Below are positions 5,706-12,843 of a DNA stretch of 13,095 bases, one piece after another. How positions within the stretch are numbered: the stretch's first letter is position 1; each line of letters starts with the position of its first letter. Below the pieces are notes generated by a model. That model was not told where the DNA came from and did not search any database. It saw only the letters and a program-made list of their open reading frames with translations. Both the position numbers and the translations under genes were made by a program. The stretch is from an uncultured Candidatus Melainabacteria bacterium (GTDB taxonomy: Bacteria > Cyanobacteriota > Vampirovibrionia > Gastranaerophilales > Gastranaerophilaceae): the NCBI GenBank assembly GCA_934718085.1, contig CAKUZL010000018.1, positions 1-13,095 of the forward strand, read 5' to 3'.

Positions 5706-6220
5706 TATTCCTCCCATCCCGAATCGGGAGCCGTTTGAGGTCTTTGCGCGAACGGAGCGTCGGGATTGACTTCCGTCGTCACGTCAACCGAACGCGTCTC
5801 CAAATCCTTTTGTTCCGCGTTCGACAACGGTTCGCCTGCAACTGTCAATTTCTCGTATTCCGCGTCTTTTGCCGCTCTCATTACGTACATTATTTCGGAA
5901 CTTTTTGCCGATTTGTCCGCTTTCACGATAACCTGAGCCGTTTCGAGCCCCGGTTTAAGCTCGGACAATGCCGCCGAAAGGTCATCCGCCGCGATTTCGT
6001 TGCCGTTCAGGAAAAATCTTCCGTCTTTTGTCAGCGCAACCTCCGCTTTTTTGTCCTTTAACGACTGACCGTTTTTGATTTGAGGTACGGCTATGTCGGC
6101 GTTATCGGTTCGAAAACTCGGCGCGACAACCATCATAATTATCAGCAACACCAGAAATATATCCGTCAGCGGGGTAATGTTGATGTCGCTGAACACTTTT
6201 TTCTTCTTTTTTGTAGCCAT
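5705..6220 (-). CDS. exbD: ExbD/TolR-family proton-channel subunit (first copy)
   Basis: The 171-residue protein has a poly-Lys N-terminus (KKKKK at 4-8), then INITPLTDIFLVLLIIMMVV in the single membrane helix near 16-34 with the conserved Asp20. A periplasmic domain runs to about 127. Unlike its downstream paralogue it carries a C-terminal extension of about 40 residues, acidic and Pro-rich (ends PQTAPDSGWEE), which I do not recognise. It starts 14 bp after exbB, with only a weak GGAAA site. Its last codons contain the GGGAGG that serves the next exbD. Paired, non-identical ExbD genes suggest a mixed ExbD dimer in one motor; that is inference. Confidence 0.9.
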   Translation of the reverse strand: MATKKKKKVFSDINITPLTDIFLVLLIIMMVVAPSFRTDNADIAVPQIKNGQSLKDKKAEVALTKDGRFFLNGNEIAADDLSAALSELKPGLETAQVIVKADKSAKSSEIMYVMRAAKDAEYEKLTVAGEPLSNAEQKDLETRSVDVTTEVNPDAPFAQRPQTAPDSGWEE

Positions 6221-6234
6221 TTTTTTTTCCGTAA

Positions 6235-6882
6235 TTACATAGCAATGTTGGGTTCGTGGGTTTGAACGGTTTCGTCTTCGGAGTCAACAAACGAAAGGAA
6301 CAACAATTTTATAAGTTGGAAATCGTCGTCATACCGTGTAACGGTTGATTGGAAGTAGTTGTATAAAATTACCGCAACGATAGCTACACCGAGACCGAAC
6401 GCCGTTGCAATAAGCGCGGAACCGATACCCATTGCGACCGCCGCCGACTGATTACCTTGCATTGCCAAATCCTGAAACGTATACAAAATCCTGACGACCG
6501 TACCGAACAACCCCAAAAACGGGCAAACGCCGCCGATTGTAGCGAGGATTGTCAAATGGTGTTCGAGCTTACGAATCGCAAGGCTTGCCGCAATATCGAA
6601 CGATCTTGAAAAACCTTTCTTTTGTTCGGCAAAAATTCTGACAGCTTCTTCGGTAACTTCACCGATAACGCCGCCAATCTGTAAACTCAGGTTGTTTGCG
6701 CCTTCGAGGTTATTTTTTGCAAGTTCTTTTTGAAGTTTCGGGATGAAAACCGCGACATCTCTTTTATTTTTCGAGAAAAACGCCCATCTGTTCAACGCAA
6801 CCGCGAGGGTCAAAATTGAACAAATCAAAATCGGCAAAAGTACCGGCCAGTCCATTTTAATTGAATTTAACAAAAGCTCCAT
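6235..6882 (-). CDS. exbB: ExbB/TolQ/MotA-family proton-channel protein
   Basis: The 215-residue protein has three predicted membrane helices (near 13-33, 109-131, 150-175) in the ExbB/TolQ layout, with a cytoplasmic region between the first two. The signature GGVCPFLGLFGTVVRI (117-132) matches the family's PLLGLLGTV.GM block in the second helix; the usual glycine after GTV is Arg131 here. The third helix carries GIGSALIATAFGLGVAI. It forms the pentameric core of the proton-driven motor in the inner membrane, with ExbD inside it and TonB/TolA as output. AAAGGAG lies 11 bp before the ATG, a rather long spacing. The gene sits 24 bp after the TonB-like gene and 14 bp before exbD. Confidence 0.92.
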   Translation of the reverse strand: MELLLNSIKMDWPVLLPILICSILTLAVALNRWAFFSKNKRDVAVFIPKLQKELAKNNLEGANNLSLQIGGVIGEVTEEAVRIFAEQKKGFSRSFDIAASLAIRKLEHHLTILATIGGVCPFLGLFGTVVRILYTFQDLAMQGNQSAAVAMGIGSALIATAFGLGVAIVAVILYNYFQSTVTRYDDDFQLIKLLFLSFVDSEDETVQTHEPNIAM

Positions 6883-6906
6883 TTTTTCTTATTCTCCTTT
6901 TATAAA

Positions 6907-8040
6907 TTAGTATCTTCTTCCGCCGAAAACGTTGTAGTCAAAGGTAAACTGGATGTCTACGCTGTTTTCTCTGTAAGCCGCGGGCAGGGGTCTGAAAGGC
7001 GCCGTGAGTTTGACCGCCGCAATTGCCGCTCTGTCTGCACTTTCGAGTCCGGACGATTTTTGGACTCTTACGTTCGTGAGTCTTCCGTCGCGGCTGATAC
7101 CGAACAACAATACGACTCTTCGGCTTTCTTCTCCTCTCGGGGGATCCCAGTTTCTTTTTATGCGTTGTTGCAATTCTCTCATATAAGGTCCGAAATCGGG
7201 TTCTTTCAAGGCGTCAATGCCGGGTCTTCCGTTGGGATTGCCGGGGCCGGGGTTGCCGACATGACCGTTGCCCGAGCCCGAACCGTAGCCGATTCTCGTT
7301 CCGCCGCTGCCCGAGCCTGCCGCGCCGGAGCGGCTTCCGCCTTTCGAGCCTGCCGTAGCGGGCGCAAAGCTGAGCGACGAGCGGTTTTTACCGGATCCCG
7401 AAGCACCCGTGCCTGTTCCGTAGGAGGATGCAATCGGTCCCGAGCCTGCGGGTTGCCCGATTTTCGGAATCGACGTTTTCGGAACGGGGATTACGAAATT
7501 GCTTTTCGGTTTTTGAACCGTTCTCGGAGCCGTCGGTGTAACAGCGGGGCGCGGAGCGGGTTTCGGCGAATACGTTCTTGCGGGTTCCGTTTTTTGAACG
7601 GGGCGTCCCGCCGACGATGCACTTTTACGGGCATTTGCCGAAGGAGCGTTTGCCCGAGCGGGTTTCGTGGATTTTACGCCGCCGCCCGCAGCAGGTTGAG
7701 GCATGGACACTTTTCTTTTAGGGTCGTGATGTCCGCCCGCCCGCGAGTTTTTATCCGCTCTGAAACGCGTGTGTTTGTTAATCGGGGTATCTTCCCTGTC
7801 AACCAGCACAAATTCTATATCTTTGGGTTCCGACACGGGTTTTTGAAACAACGAATAAGTTATTCCGAAAAACGCCGCAATCATAAGCAAAAGCCATATT
7901 ACTCCGACCACTATCGGGTGAAGAATTGTCGACGCGACAATCGCACCTTTTAACGACTGTTCTTTTTCGCCGTGTTGAAAGACGCTCGGTATGGTATATT
8001 GCTCGTTTTCTTCTTCTTTAGGTCTTGTTAAAATCGTCAT
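6907..8040 (-). CDS. TonB/TolA-family energy-transducing protein
   Basis: The 377-residue protein has a cytoplasmic N-terminus of about 32 residues, a membrane helix near 33-63, then a long periplasmic linker. The linker is Lys/Pro/Ala-rich at about 105-200 and Gly/Ser-rich at about 200-275 (GSGSGG, GYGSGSGNGH, GNPGPGNPNG). The C-terminal domain at 280-371 reads YMRELQQRIKRNWDPP, then VVLLFGISRDGRLTNVRV, QKSSGLESADRAAIAAV. That is the TonB/TolA C-terminal pattern, closest to the TonB_2 type by eye. It should span the periplasm and pass ExbB-ExbD motion to an outer-membrane partner not encoded here. AGGGA precedes the ATG. An internal promoter in the 82-bp gap upstream is possible (TTGTTT, 17 bp, TAAACT at 8072-8100) but weak. 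Whether it acts as TonB or TolA is open. Confidence 0.88.
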   Translation of the reverse strand: MTILTRPKEEENEQYTIPSVFQHGEKEQSLKGAIVASTILHPIVVGVIWLLLMIAAFFGITYSLFQKPVSEPKDIEFVLVDREDTPINKHTRFRADKNSRAGGHHDPKRKVSMPQPAAGGGVKSTKPARANAPSANARKSASSAGRPVQKTEPARTYSPKPAPRPAVTPTAPRTVQKPKSNFVIPVPKTSIPKIGQPAGSGPIASSYGTGTGASGSGKNRSSLSFAPATAGSKGGSRSGAAGSGSGGTRIGYGSGSGNGHVGNPGPGNPNGRPGIDALKEPDFGPYMRELQQRIKRNWDPPRGEESRRVVLLFGISRDGRLTNVRVQKSSGLESADRAAIAAVKLTAPFRPLPAAYRENSVDIQFTFDYNVFGGRRY

Positions 8041-8122
8041 TTTATCCCTGTTTTCTTTTTACCGTATTTTAAGTTTACATTAAAAACTTTATACAAACAA
8101 ATTGCTTAACTTACTTAACACT

Positions 8123-8599
8123 CTAATTACCCGACACGGTAATCGGTCGGTCTAAAACCGCCTCGATTTCGGTATTTGCCGGAATTATTATCCCTTCGTC
8201 CGATTTTTCGTCCGAACTTTTCAAAATTCCCGAACAATCAGTCGTTCTGAGGCTTCCGACTATCGGCACGGTTTTTCCCGAAGGAGTTACAAAAGCCGAC
8301 ATTCTCAATTCGAGTTCGTCTTTTTCTTCAATATTGTTACTTTTCTTAACATGAAGAATTGTCGTTTGAACGATTGTTCCCGCGGACACCCTGAAATTTT
8401 TGCCGTAAACAAAGTCTTTCATCAACACCAAATCGACTCTGTCGCCCTCGTTGCAGGTGTTTGAGTTGATTTCCGTCGTCGTTACCGCCGTGAAAGGAAC
8501 GCCCGAAGGAACCAAAAATTCCGTAAACGCGAAAGCTTTGCCCGCCAAAAACGCCGTGAACAAAGCAATTGCAACCGTTAATATTTTAATCTTTTTCAT
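8123..8599 (-). CDS. Secreted protein of unknown function, paralogue 1
   Basis: The 158-residue protein has a signal peptide (basic MKKIK, hydrophobic 6-20, cleavage likely after AFA at 24). The mature part follows a pattern seen in its upstream neighbour: a VPSG strand, TTEINSN (41-47), EGDRVDL (51-57), VSAGT (71-75) and a late IIIPANTEIEAVLDRPI. This resembles a widespread beta-rich domain with a PAGT..EINS..GDRV layout, but I cannot name a family. C49 and C122 might form a disulphide. AAGGTGAT precedes the ATG. It lies 32 bp after its paralogue and 82 bp before the TonB-like gene. Likely periplasmic or outer-membrane associated. Confidence 0.8.
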   Translation of the reverse strand: MKKIKILTVAIALFTAFLAGKAFAFTEFLVPSGVPFTAVTTTEINSNTCNEGDRVDLVLMKDFVYGKNFRVSAGTIVQTTILHVKKSNNIEEKDELELRMSAFVTPSGKTVPIVGSLRTTDCSGILKSSDEKSDEGIIIPANTEIEAVLDRPITVSGN

Positions 8600-8631
8600 A
8601 ACATATCACCTTTTTATCAGTATACACCGGA

Positions 8632-9210
8632 TTAATTAATTTTCAAATCGTCCGTCAAAATCACGAAAAGTTCTTCTCCGGGCTTGATTTTGTGAGGTTT
8701 GCCGTATTCGAAAATATTTATCGGCGCGAACTGAAGTACACCGTGGCTGAGCCCTTGCGAGTAGTGCGGAACTTTTTTGTAGTAAAGCGGAGGTGTTTTT
8801 CCGCCGCCGAGGTAGTTGTCCGAAGCCGAGTAAATATAAGCATTCGGAAAGTATTCGTAATGTTCGGGCGTCACGATTTTGGTAATTCTGATTTTGATGG
8901 CGCCGTTTGTGCCCTGAACGGGCTCCCTGACGTCTTCCGCGACTCCGTAAAACTTTGTGTTTACGGGAAAAACGTTGTATTCGCCGACGAACATATCGCT
9001 TTTGTTCAAAAATTCGAACCTGTCGCCGATATCTGCAACCGACGAGTTAATTTCCGCCAAATTGACGACTTTCAAAAATGTTCCCGCCTTGACCGTCACG
9101 GGAGTTTTCGGGGCGTCGGTGTCGTAATCGTAGTCGTCAAAAGCTTTTCCGCTCCCGGAAAACGTAAAAAACACCGTCAACGCACCGATTATCGCCAAAA
9201 TTTTTTTCAT
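8632..9210 (-). CDS. Secreted protein of unknown function, paralogue 2
   Basis: The 192-residue protein has a signal peptide with hydrophobic core 4-18 and probable cleavage after GKA at 23. A short Asp/Tyr-rich stretch (DDYDYDTDA) follows. The body matches its downstream neighbour in order: VKAGTF (40-45), LAEINSS (51-57), IGDRFEF (61-67), VFPVNTKFYGVAEDV (80-94), KIVTPEHYEYF, and a final IKPGEELFVILTDDLKI. It holds an extra Tyr/Pro-rich insertion near 130-170. The ATG overlaps the acyltransferase stop codon as ATGA, with GCGGAG upstream, so the two are translationally coupled. Tandem duplication of one secreted domain is the simplest reading; its ligand is unknown. Confidence 0.8.
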   Translation of the reverse strand: MKKILAIIGALTVFFTFSGSGKAFDDYDYDTDAPKTPVTVKAGTFLKVVNLAEINSSVADIGDRFEFLNKSDMFVGEYNVFPVNTKFYGVAEDVREPVQGTNGAIKIRITKIVTPEHYEYFPNAYIYSASDNYLGGGKTPPLYYKKVPHYSQGLSHGVLQFAPINIFEYGKPHKIKPGEELFVILTDDLKIN

Positions 9211-9821
9211 TTTTGCTCCGCTTTGATTTTTTCAAGCATATCCAAGGAGGCGTAAACGTCTTTGTACGGCAGGTTTTTGAACGTTTCGTGCGGCATATCC
9301 CACCATTTCAGGGCAAGCAGCCGTTTTATCGTTTCCTCGTCGAAACGGTACTTGATGATTTTCGCCGGAACGCCCGCCACTATTGCATAAGGAGGAACGT
9401 CCTTCGTCACGATTGCGCCCGCGCCGACTATTGCTCCGTCGCCGATTTTAACTCCCGCCTTGACAATCGCCTTCGTGCCTATCCAGACGTCATTTCCGAT
9501 GTACGTATGAATTTCGGGGAGCACCATCGACGAATACACCGTCGGAGAGGTCGTAAACCAGTCGGTGGGGTGTTCCGCGGGTGCGATGACCGCGTCGTTC
9601 GCAATCGACCCGTAGCTTCCGATTGTAACGTTATCGTAAACAAAAACCCTGTTTCGCAGGTACGTATACGCCCCGATGTGTATATTCGAGAGCAATACGA
9701 CCGTTCCCGTAATATGCGAACCCTCACCGAACGTGTTGGTTTCGTTAAGCGGGTAATTGGTGTAAAACAGTTGATTTGAAAGCCTTTTCAGCTCCCTTGC
9801 GAGTTTTTTTCTTATCTGCAT
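9207..9821 (-). CDS. Hexapeptide-repeat acetyltransferase (CatB/XAT-like)
   Basis: The 204-residue protein is a left-handed beta-helix acyltransferase. Hexapeptide-type repeats run from about 45 to 150, for example IGAYTYLRNRVFVYDNVTIG and GNDVWIGTKAIVKAGVKIGD, ending AGVPAKIIKYRF. His84 in PAEHPTDW lies in the loop that carries the catalytic histidine in xenobiotic (CatB-like) acetyltransferases. The C-terminal FDEETIKRLLALKWWD helix is also typical of that group. The usual donor is acetyl-CoA. The acceptor cannot be read from sequence: many CatB-like proteins act on sugars or envelope precursors rather than drugs. Its GAGGA Shine-Dalgarno overlaps the minC stop (TGAGGA), leaving 7 bp between the genes. 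Context hints at an envelope substrate, not antibiotic resistance. Confidence 0.88.
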   Translation of the reverse strand: MQIRKKLARELKRLSNQLFYTNYPLNETNTFGEGSHITGTVVLLSNIHIGAYTYLRNRVFVYDNVTIGSYGSIANDAVIAPAEHPTDWFTTSPTVYSSMVLPEIHTYIGNDVWIGTKAIVKAGVKIGDGAIVGAGAIVTKDVPPYAIVAGVPAKIIKYRFDEETIKRLLALKWWDMPHETFKNLPYKDVYASLDMLEKIKAEQK

Positions 9822-9828
9822 TTTGTCC

Positions 9829-10887
9829 TCATTGTAAAATTTTGTAAACTTCGATGTTGCCGTCGACTATTTTTGCTTCTTCGGGCGCAATTTCGGTTTT
9901 TTCGGGTGCTTCGGGGTCTTTTTGAATAAACGAATTCGAAATTCTGAGCAACGACGCGTCCATCTTCAACGCGCGAATTCGAGCTTTTTCGTTGCCTTCG
10001 CAGCCCGCAAAAGCGCTGCCTTTAAGGGTTCCCCAAACGACAATGTCGCCGTTCGCCTTAATTTCGCTGCCTTCGCGGCAATCTCCGATTATGACCAGAT
10101 TTCCGTTGAAATAAATGTTCTGACCCGCGCAAACCGTCTGTCTGAGGTACTTTACGTCAAAATTTTCGAGCTCGAAGTCGAATTTCGTAAACTCGTTTTC
10201 GTCATTTGCGGAAATATCGCTCATCGGCGCGTATTTTTCGGGTTTCAGGGGTTCTCCGTCAAAGAAATCCGTCAATTTTTTGTCGTCCGCGTAAATAACG
10301 TCCAACTCTTCCGAAACCGTGTCGCTGACGGGATTTTCGACATTTTCTTCGCGGGGCGCGTTTTCTTCGGTAAAATTATTTTCCGTTGTTTCTTCAAAGC
10401 CTTCGCCGTTTTCGGGATTTTCGTCCTCCGAAACGGAGCCTTCAAAAGAGTCCTCAAACCCTTTGTTTTCGGGCTCCGAGGGTACATACGCCTCGTCTCG
10501 GACTTCGGTTGTATCGTCGATTACTTCGGTCGCACTTTCTTCGGGCTCCAATCGTTCGAAATCCTCTTCTTCCGTGTTTTGAGCGGGCATATAATTCTCG
10601 GGCAGCGAGTCCCTCATCTTCTGAAAAACCAATCCCGCCGAAAGCGCAGCCTCGCGCGTCACGTCCGAAGACCCTTCGACCACCGCAAGCGACGAATTCA
10701 CGCTGTTCACGAGCGATTTTATACTCAAAAGTTGAGATTTGTTAAGCTCGGGCTCACCGAGCACCAAGCGCACCCGTTTACCGTGCGACGCTTCGTTTTC
10801 GAGGATGCTCGTCAAGTCGTAAACAATCTCCGAAGGCGTGTGCAAATAACTTAAATCTATCAAAAAAGTATCGTCGTATTCATACAT
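9829..10887 (-). CDS. minC: Septum-site determining protein MinC
   Basis: The 352-residue protein has an N-terminal domain (about 1-90) with a MinC_N-like pattern (GKRVRLVLGEPELNKSQLLS). A very acidic linker of about 140 residues, rich in Glu, Asn and Ser, runs from about 100 to 240. The C-terminal MinC beta-helix domain starts near 246: YLRQTVCAGQNIYFNGNLVI, then IGD, GSEIKANGDIVVWGTLKGSA, AGCEGNEKARIRALKM and LLRISNSF. MinC blocks FtsZ assembly away from midcell and normally acts with MinD. No minD or minE is adjacent. The linker is much longer than usual for MinC, which is commonly about 230 residues in total. The start at 10887 was preferred to 10914 because AAAGAGG precedes it and the other ATG lies at the predicted transcript start. 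First gene of the long minus-strand block. Confidence 0.93.
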   Translation of the reverse strand: MYEYDDTFLIDLSYLHTPSEIVYDLTSILENEASHGKRVRLVLGEPELNKSQLLSIKSLVNSVNSSLAVVEGSSDVTREAALSAGLVFQKMRDSLPENYMPAQNTEEEDFERLEPEESATEVIDDTTEVRDEAYVPSEPENKGFEDSFEGSVSEDENPENGEGFEETTENNFTEENAPREENVENPVSDTVSEELDVIYADDKKLTDFFDGEPLKPEKYAPMSDISANDENEFTKFDFELENFDVKYLRQTVCAGQNIYFNGNLVIIGDCREGSEIKANGDIVVWGTLKGSAFAGCEGNEKARIRALKMDASLLRISNSFIQKDPEAPEKTEIAPEEAKIVDGNIEVYKILQ

Positions 10888-10918
10888 AATAATAACCTCT
10901 TTCGAGCCGTACACGGCA

Positions 10919-10946
10919 ATTATACCACATCAACCCCCGATATCAA
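10919..10946 (-). promoter_or_regulatory. Promoter of minC and downstream block
   Basis: Minus strand: TTGATA (-35, 10941-10946), 16-bp spacer, TATAAT (-10, 10919-10924) with an extended TGG before it. A small GCCGT/ACGGC stem at 10906-10917 covers the predicted start. Confidence 0.8.
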
Positions 10947-10957
10947 TCGACCCCCGA
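10929..10957. promoter_or_regulatory. Direct repeats between minC and obg promoters
   Basis: ATCAACCCCCGA (10929-10940) and ATCGACCCCCGA (10946-10957) match at 11 of 12 bases with a 17-bp period. They cover the spacer and the far side of the -35 of minC and end just before the obg -35. They could be binding sites for a regulator shared by both promoters; this is inference. Confidence 0.4.
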
Positions 10958-10962
10958 AACGC

Positions 10963-10990
10963 TTGTAAATTCTAATTTTTGCGCTATAAT
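10963..10990 (+). promoter_or_regulatory. Promoter of obg
   Basis: TTGTAA (10963-10968), 16-bp spacer, perfect TATAAT (10985-10990). The predicted start near 10997 leaves a leader of about 15 bases, enough for the AAGGA site at 11000-11004. Confidence 0.75.
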
Positions 10991-11011
10991 CGTTCAAAAA
11001 AGGATTTTGCG

Positions 11012-12283
11012 ATGACCGGATTTTTGGATAAAGCTAAAATTAAAATTATGTCGGGAGACGGCGGAAACGGTGCCGTTGCCTGGAGAAGAGAAAAATACGT
11101 CGATAAAGGCGGTCCCGCGGGCGGTGACGGCGGAAACGGCGGTGACGTCTACCTTATCGCCGACGAAAATATCTCGACCCTCCTCGACTTCTCCTTTAAA
11201 TCGGTCTTCAAAGCCGAAAACGGCACTAACGGTCAAGGCAAAAATTGCGCCGGAAAATGCGGAAAAGACCTGTACATCAAGGTTCCCGTCGGAACTACGG
11301 TCAGAGACTGCGCCACCGAAAAAATCATCGCAGACCTCAACGAACCCGAAGTCTCCGTCATGGTCGCAAAAGGCGGCAGGGGCGGTCGCGGAAACGCAAG
11401 ATTCGCCACCCCTCAAAAACGCGCTCCCCAATTCTGCGAACCCGGAGAACACGGCATCGCCCGCACTCTCGAGCTCGAACTCAAACTCATCGCGGACGTC
11501 GGACTTCTCGGAATGCCGAACGCCGGAAAATCAACTCTGATAAGCGTTCTCAGCTCCGCAAAACCGAAAATCGCCGATTACCCCTTCACCACACTTGTTC
11601 CGCACCTCGGCGTCGTCAAAAAAAACAACGGTGACGCTTTCGTCGTCGCGGACATCCCCGGTCTCGTCGAAGGCGCCTCGCAAGGTATCGGGCTCGGACA
11701 CGAATTCCTTCGCCACGTCGAACGTTGCAGGTTCCTCATCCACCTTGTCGACCTCACCGCCGACGACCCCGTCGAAAACTACAAAAAAATTAACATAGAA
11801 CTCGAAAAACACGACAAACGCCTCGCTTCGGTCTACCAAGTAATCGCGCTCAACAAAATCGACGCTGTCGACGACCTGACCGCGCAAAGTTTCCTTCAAA
11901 AATTTAAACAATTTTCGAACGACGTTTTTCTCGTCTCCGCGGCGTCAAAACAAGGTATCAAAGAGTTTCTGAATTTCGTCTCTCAAAAGGTCGACGAAAT
12001 CGAAAAACCCGTCTCCGTCGTCGAACTCGAAGAAGACACGGGCGCGTACGACAACGACGACAGCGCTTTTGCAATCTACCGAACCGACAAACACGAATTC
12101 ACCGTCGAAGGCGGCAAAATCATCAGGCTCGCAAACGTCACGGACTCCCGCAACTTCGAGCAAATCAACCGATTCCGAAACATCCTCGACGCAATGGGCG
12201 TCCTCAAAGCCCTCGAACAATCGGGCGTAAAAGAAGGCGACACCGTAAAAATAGGTCACATTGTCTTCGACTATTTCAAATAA
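11012..12283 (+). CDS. obg: GTPase Obg (CgtA), ribosome assembly factor
   Basis: The 423-residue protein is a full-length Obg. The N-terminal glycine-rich fold (about 1-158) has GDGGNGAVAWRREKYV, GGPAGGDGGNGGDVY and KGGRGGRGNARFATP. The GTPase domain carries G1 GMPNAGKST (167-175), G3 DIPG (214-217), G4 NKID (281-284) and G5 SAAS (309-312), with the switch segment YPFTTLVPHLG. The C-terminal OCT domain (about 350-423) ends GDTVKIGHIVFDYFK. Obg binds the large ribosomal subunit precursor and responds to guanine nucleotides. An in-frame ATG at 10979 lies upstream of the -10 box, so 11012 is the start; AAGGA sits 7 bp before it. The gene is divergent from minC, and its last 13 bp overlap the convergent secreted-protein gene. 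Confidence 0.97.
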   Translation: MTGFLDKAKIKIMSGDGGNGAVAWRREKYVDKGGPAGGDGGNGGDVYLIADENISTLLDFSFKSVFKAENGTNGQGKNCAGKCGKDLYIKVPVGTTVRDCATEKIIADLNEPEVSVMVAKGGRGGRGNARFATPQKRAPQFCEPGEHGIARTLELELKLIADVGLLGMPNAGKSTLISVLSSAKPKIADYPFTTLVPHLGVVKKNNGDAFVVADIPGLVEGASQGIGLGHEFLRHVERCRFLIHLVDLTADDPVENYKKINIELEKHDKRLASVYQVIALNKIDAVDDLTAQSFLQKFKQFSNDVFLVSAASKQGIKEFLNFVSQKVDEIEKPVSVVELEEDTGAYDNDDSAFAIYRTDKHEFTVEGGKIIRLANVTDSRNFEQINRFRNILDAMGVLKALEQSGVKEGDTVKIGHIVFDYFK

Positions 12284-12741
12284 CGCCTCTTGCACTTACA
12301 ATCCGGAAAAGGACATTTACCGTCTTTGACATCCAAAATTTCGGGCGTAACGTATTCCGCGTCAAAATTATAAATTTTCCCCAACTTCTTCACCCTCTCA
12401 AAATATATACCTTCAACCTTCGGATTTTCCGAAATCAAAACGACTTTTCCCTTTTTGCCGGTCATCAAACCGTAATGCAATGCCTGTCCGACCGCTTCCT
12501 CCCGGTTGTAGGAAAAATCAAATTCTACGGCATTAAAAGCCGTTAAACAATCAACTCTCGTTTTGTCTTTATTCGTAAACTCTTCGATTCCGCCATGACT
12601 TTTACACCAAGCATGCCGATACGATGATTCACTGTGCTTACGATAAAAATACGTTCGAGTTTCACCGCAATACGCAAACGCCGAAAACTGCAAAATTGCC
12701 GCCATACAAATGATTATTGAATTTAAAATTTTTGTTCTCAT
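12271..12741 (-). CDS. Secreted protein of unknown function, possibly nuclease-like fold
   Basis: The 156-residue protein has a signal peptide (hydrophobic 6-23, likely cleavage after AFA at 23). The core RVDCLTAFNAVEFDFSYNRE (62-81) followed by EAVGQALHYGLMTGKKGKVV (82-101) resembles the Asp / Glu-x / helix / strand order of PD-(D/E)XK proteins. Candidate residues are D64, E73, D75 and Q86. The classical ExK lysine is replaced by D75, so neither fold nor activity is established. Six cysteines lie outside the signal peptide, three in the tail (GKCPFPDCKCKRR), suggesting disulphides or a metal site. The tail overlaps obg on the opposite strand. The ribosome site is weak (AGAAG, far from the ATG). 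A good promoter with an inverted repeat lies upstream, divergent from an XRE-type regulator. Confidence 0.75.
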   Translation of the reverse strand: MRTKILNSIIICMAAILQFSAFAYCGETRTYFYRKHSESSYRHAWCKSHGGIEEFTNKDKTRVDCLTAFNAVEFDFSYNREEAVGQALHYGLMTGKKGKVVLISENPKVEGIYFERVKKLGKIYNFDAEYVTPEILDVKDGKCPFPDCKCKRRYLK

Positions 12742-12789
12742 AACTTTTAAAATACTTCTGATAATTTATTTCCGGACAAGACTACTTTA

Positions 12790-12817
12790 ATAATAGACGA
12801 ATGTGCTCGTCTATCAA
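12790..12817 (-). promoter_or_regulatory. Promoter of the secreted nuclease-like gene
   Basis: Minus strand: TTGATA (-35, 12812-12817), 16-bp spacer, TATTAT (-10, 12790-12795). Both boxes match the consensus at five of six bases. The predicted leader is about 42 bases. Confidence 0.7.
12794..12813. promoter_or_regulatory. Candidate operator (perfect inverted repeat)
   Basis: TAGACGA (12794-12800), ATGTGC, TCGTCTA (12807-12813): a perfect 7-bp inverted repeat filling the spacer and touching both the -10 and -35 of the divergent promoter. A bound protein there would block RNA polymerase. The adjacent XRE-type gene is the obvious candidate binder. Confidence 0.5.
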
Positions 12818-12843
12818 TCGTAATTTAGCACTAAAATGCTCGT

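Noticed and set aside
7060..7953. 297-codon plus-strand open frame
   Set aside because: It lies antisense to the TonB/TolA-like gene, whose Pro/Gly/Ser-rich, GC-rich linker keeps other frames free of stops. No domain or ribosome site supports it.
9207..9821. Antibiotic-resistance role (chloramphenicol or streptogramin acetyltransferase)
   Set aside because: The fold and His84 fit the CatB/XAT group, but this group includes many sugar acetyltransferases, and the operon context is envelope-related.
9922..10854. 310-codon plus-strand open frame
   Set aside because: Antisense shadow of minC; the acidic linker codons (GAA, GAG) read as Phe/Leu on the other strand, so stops are rare.
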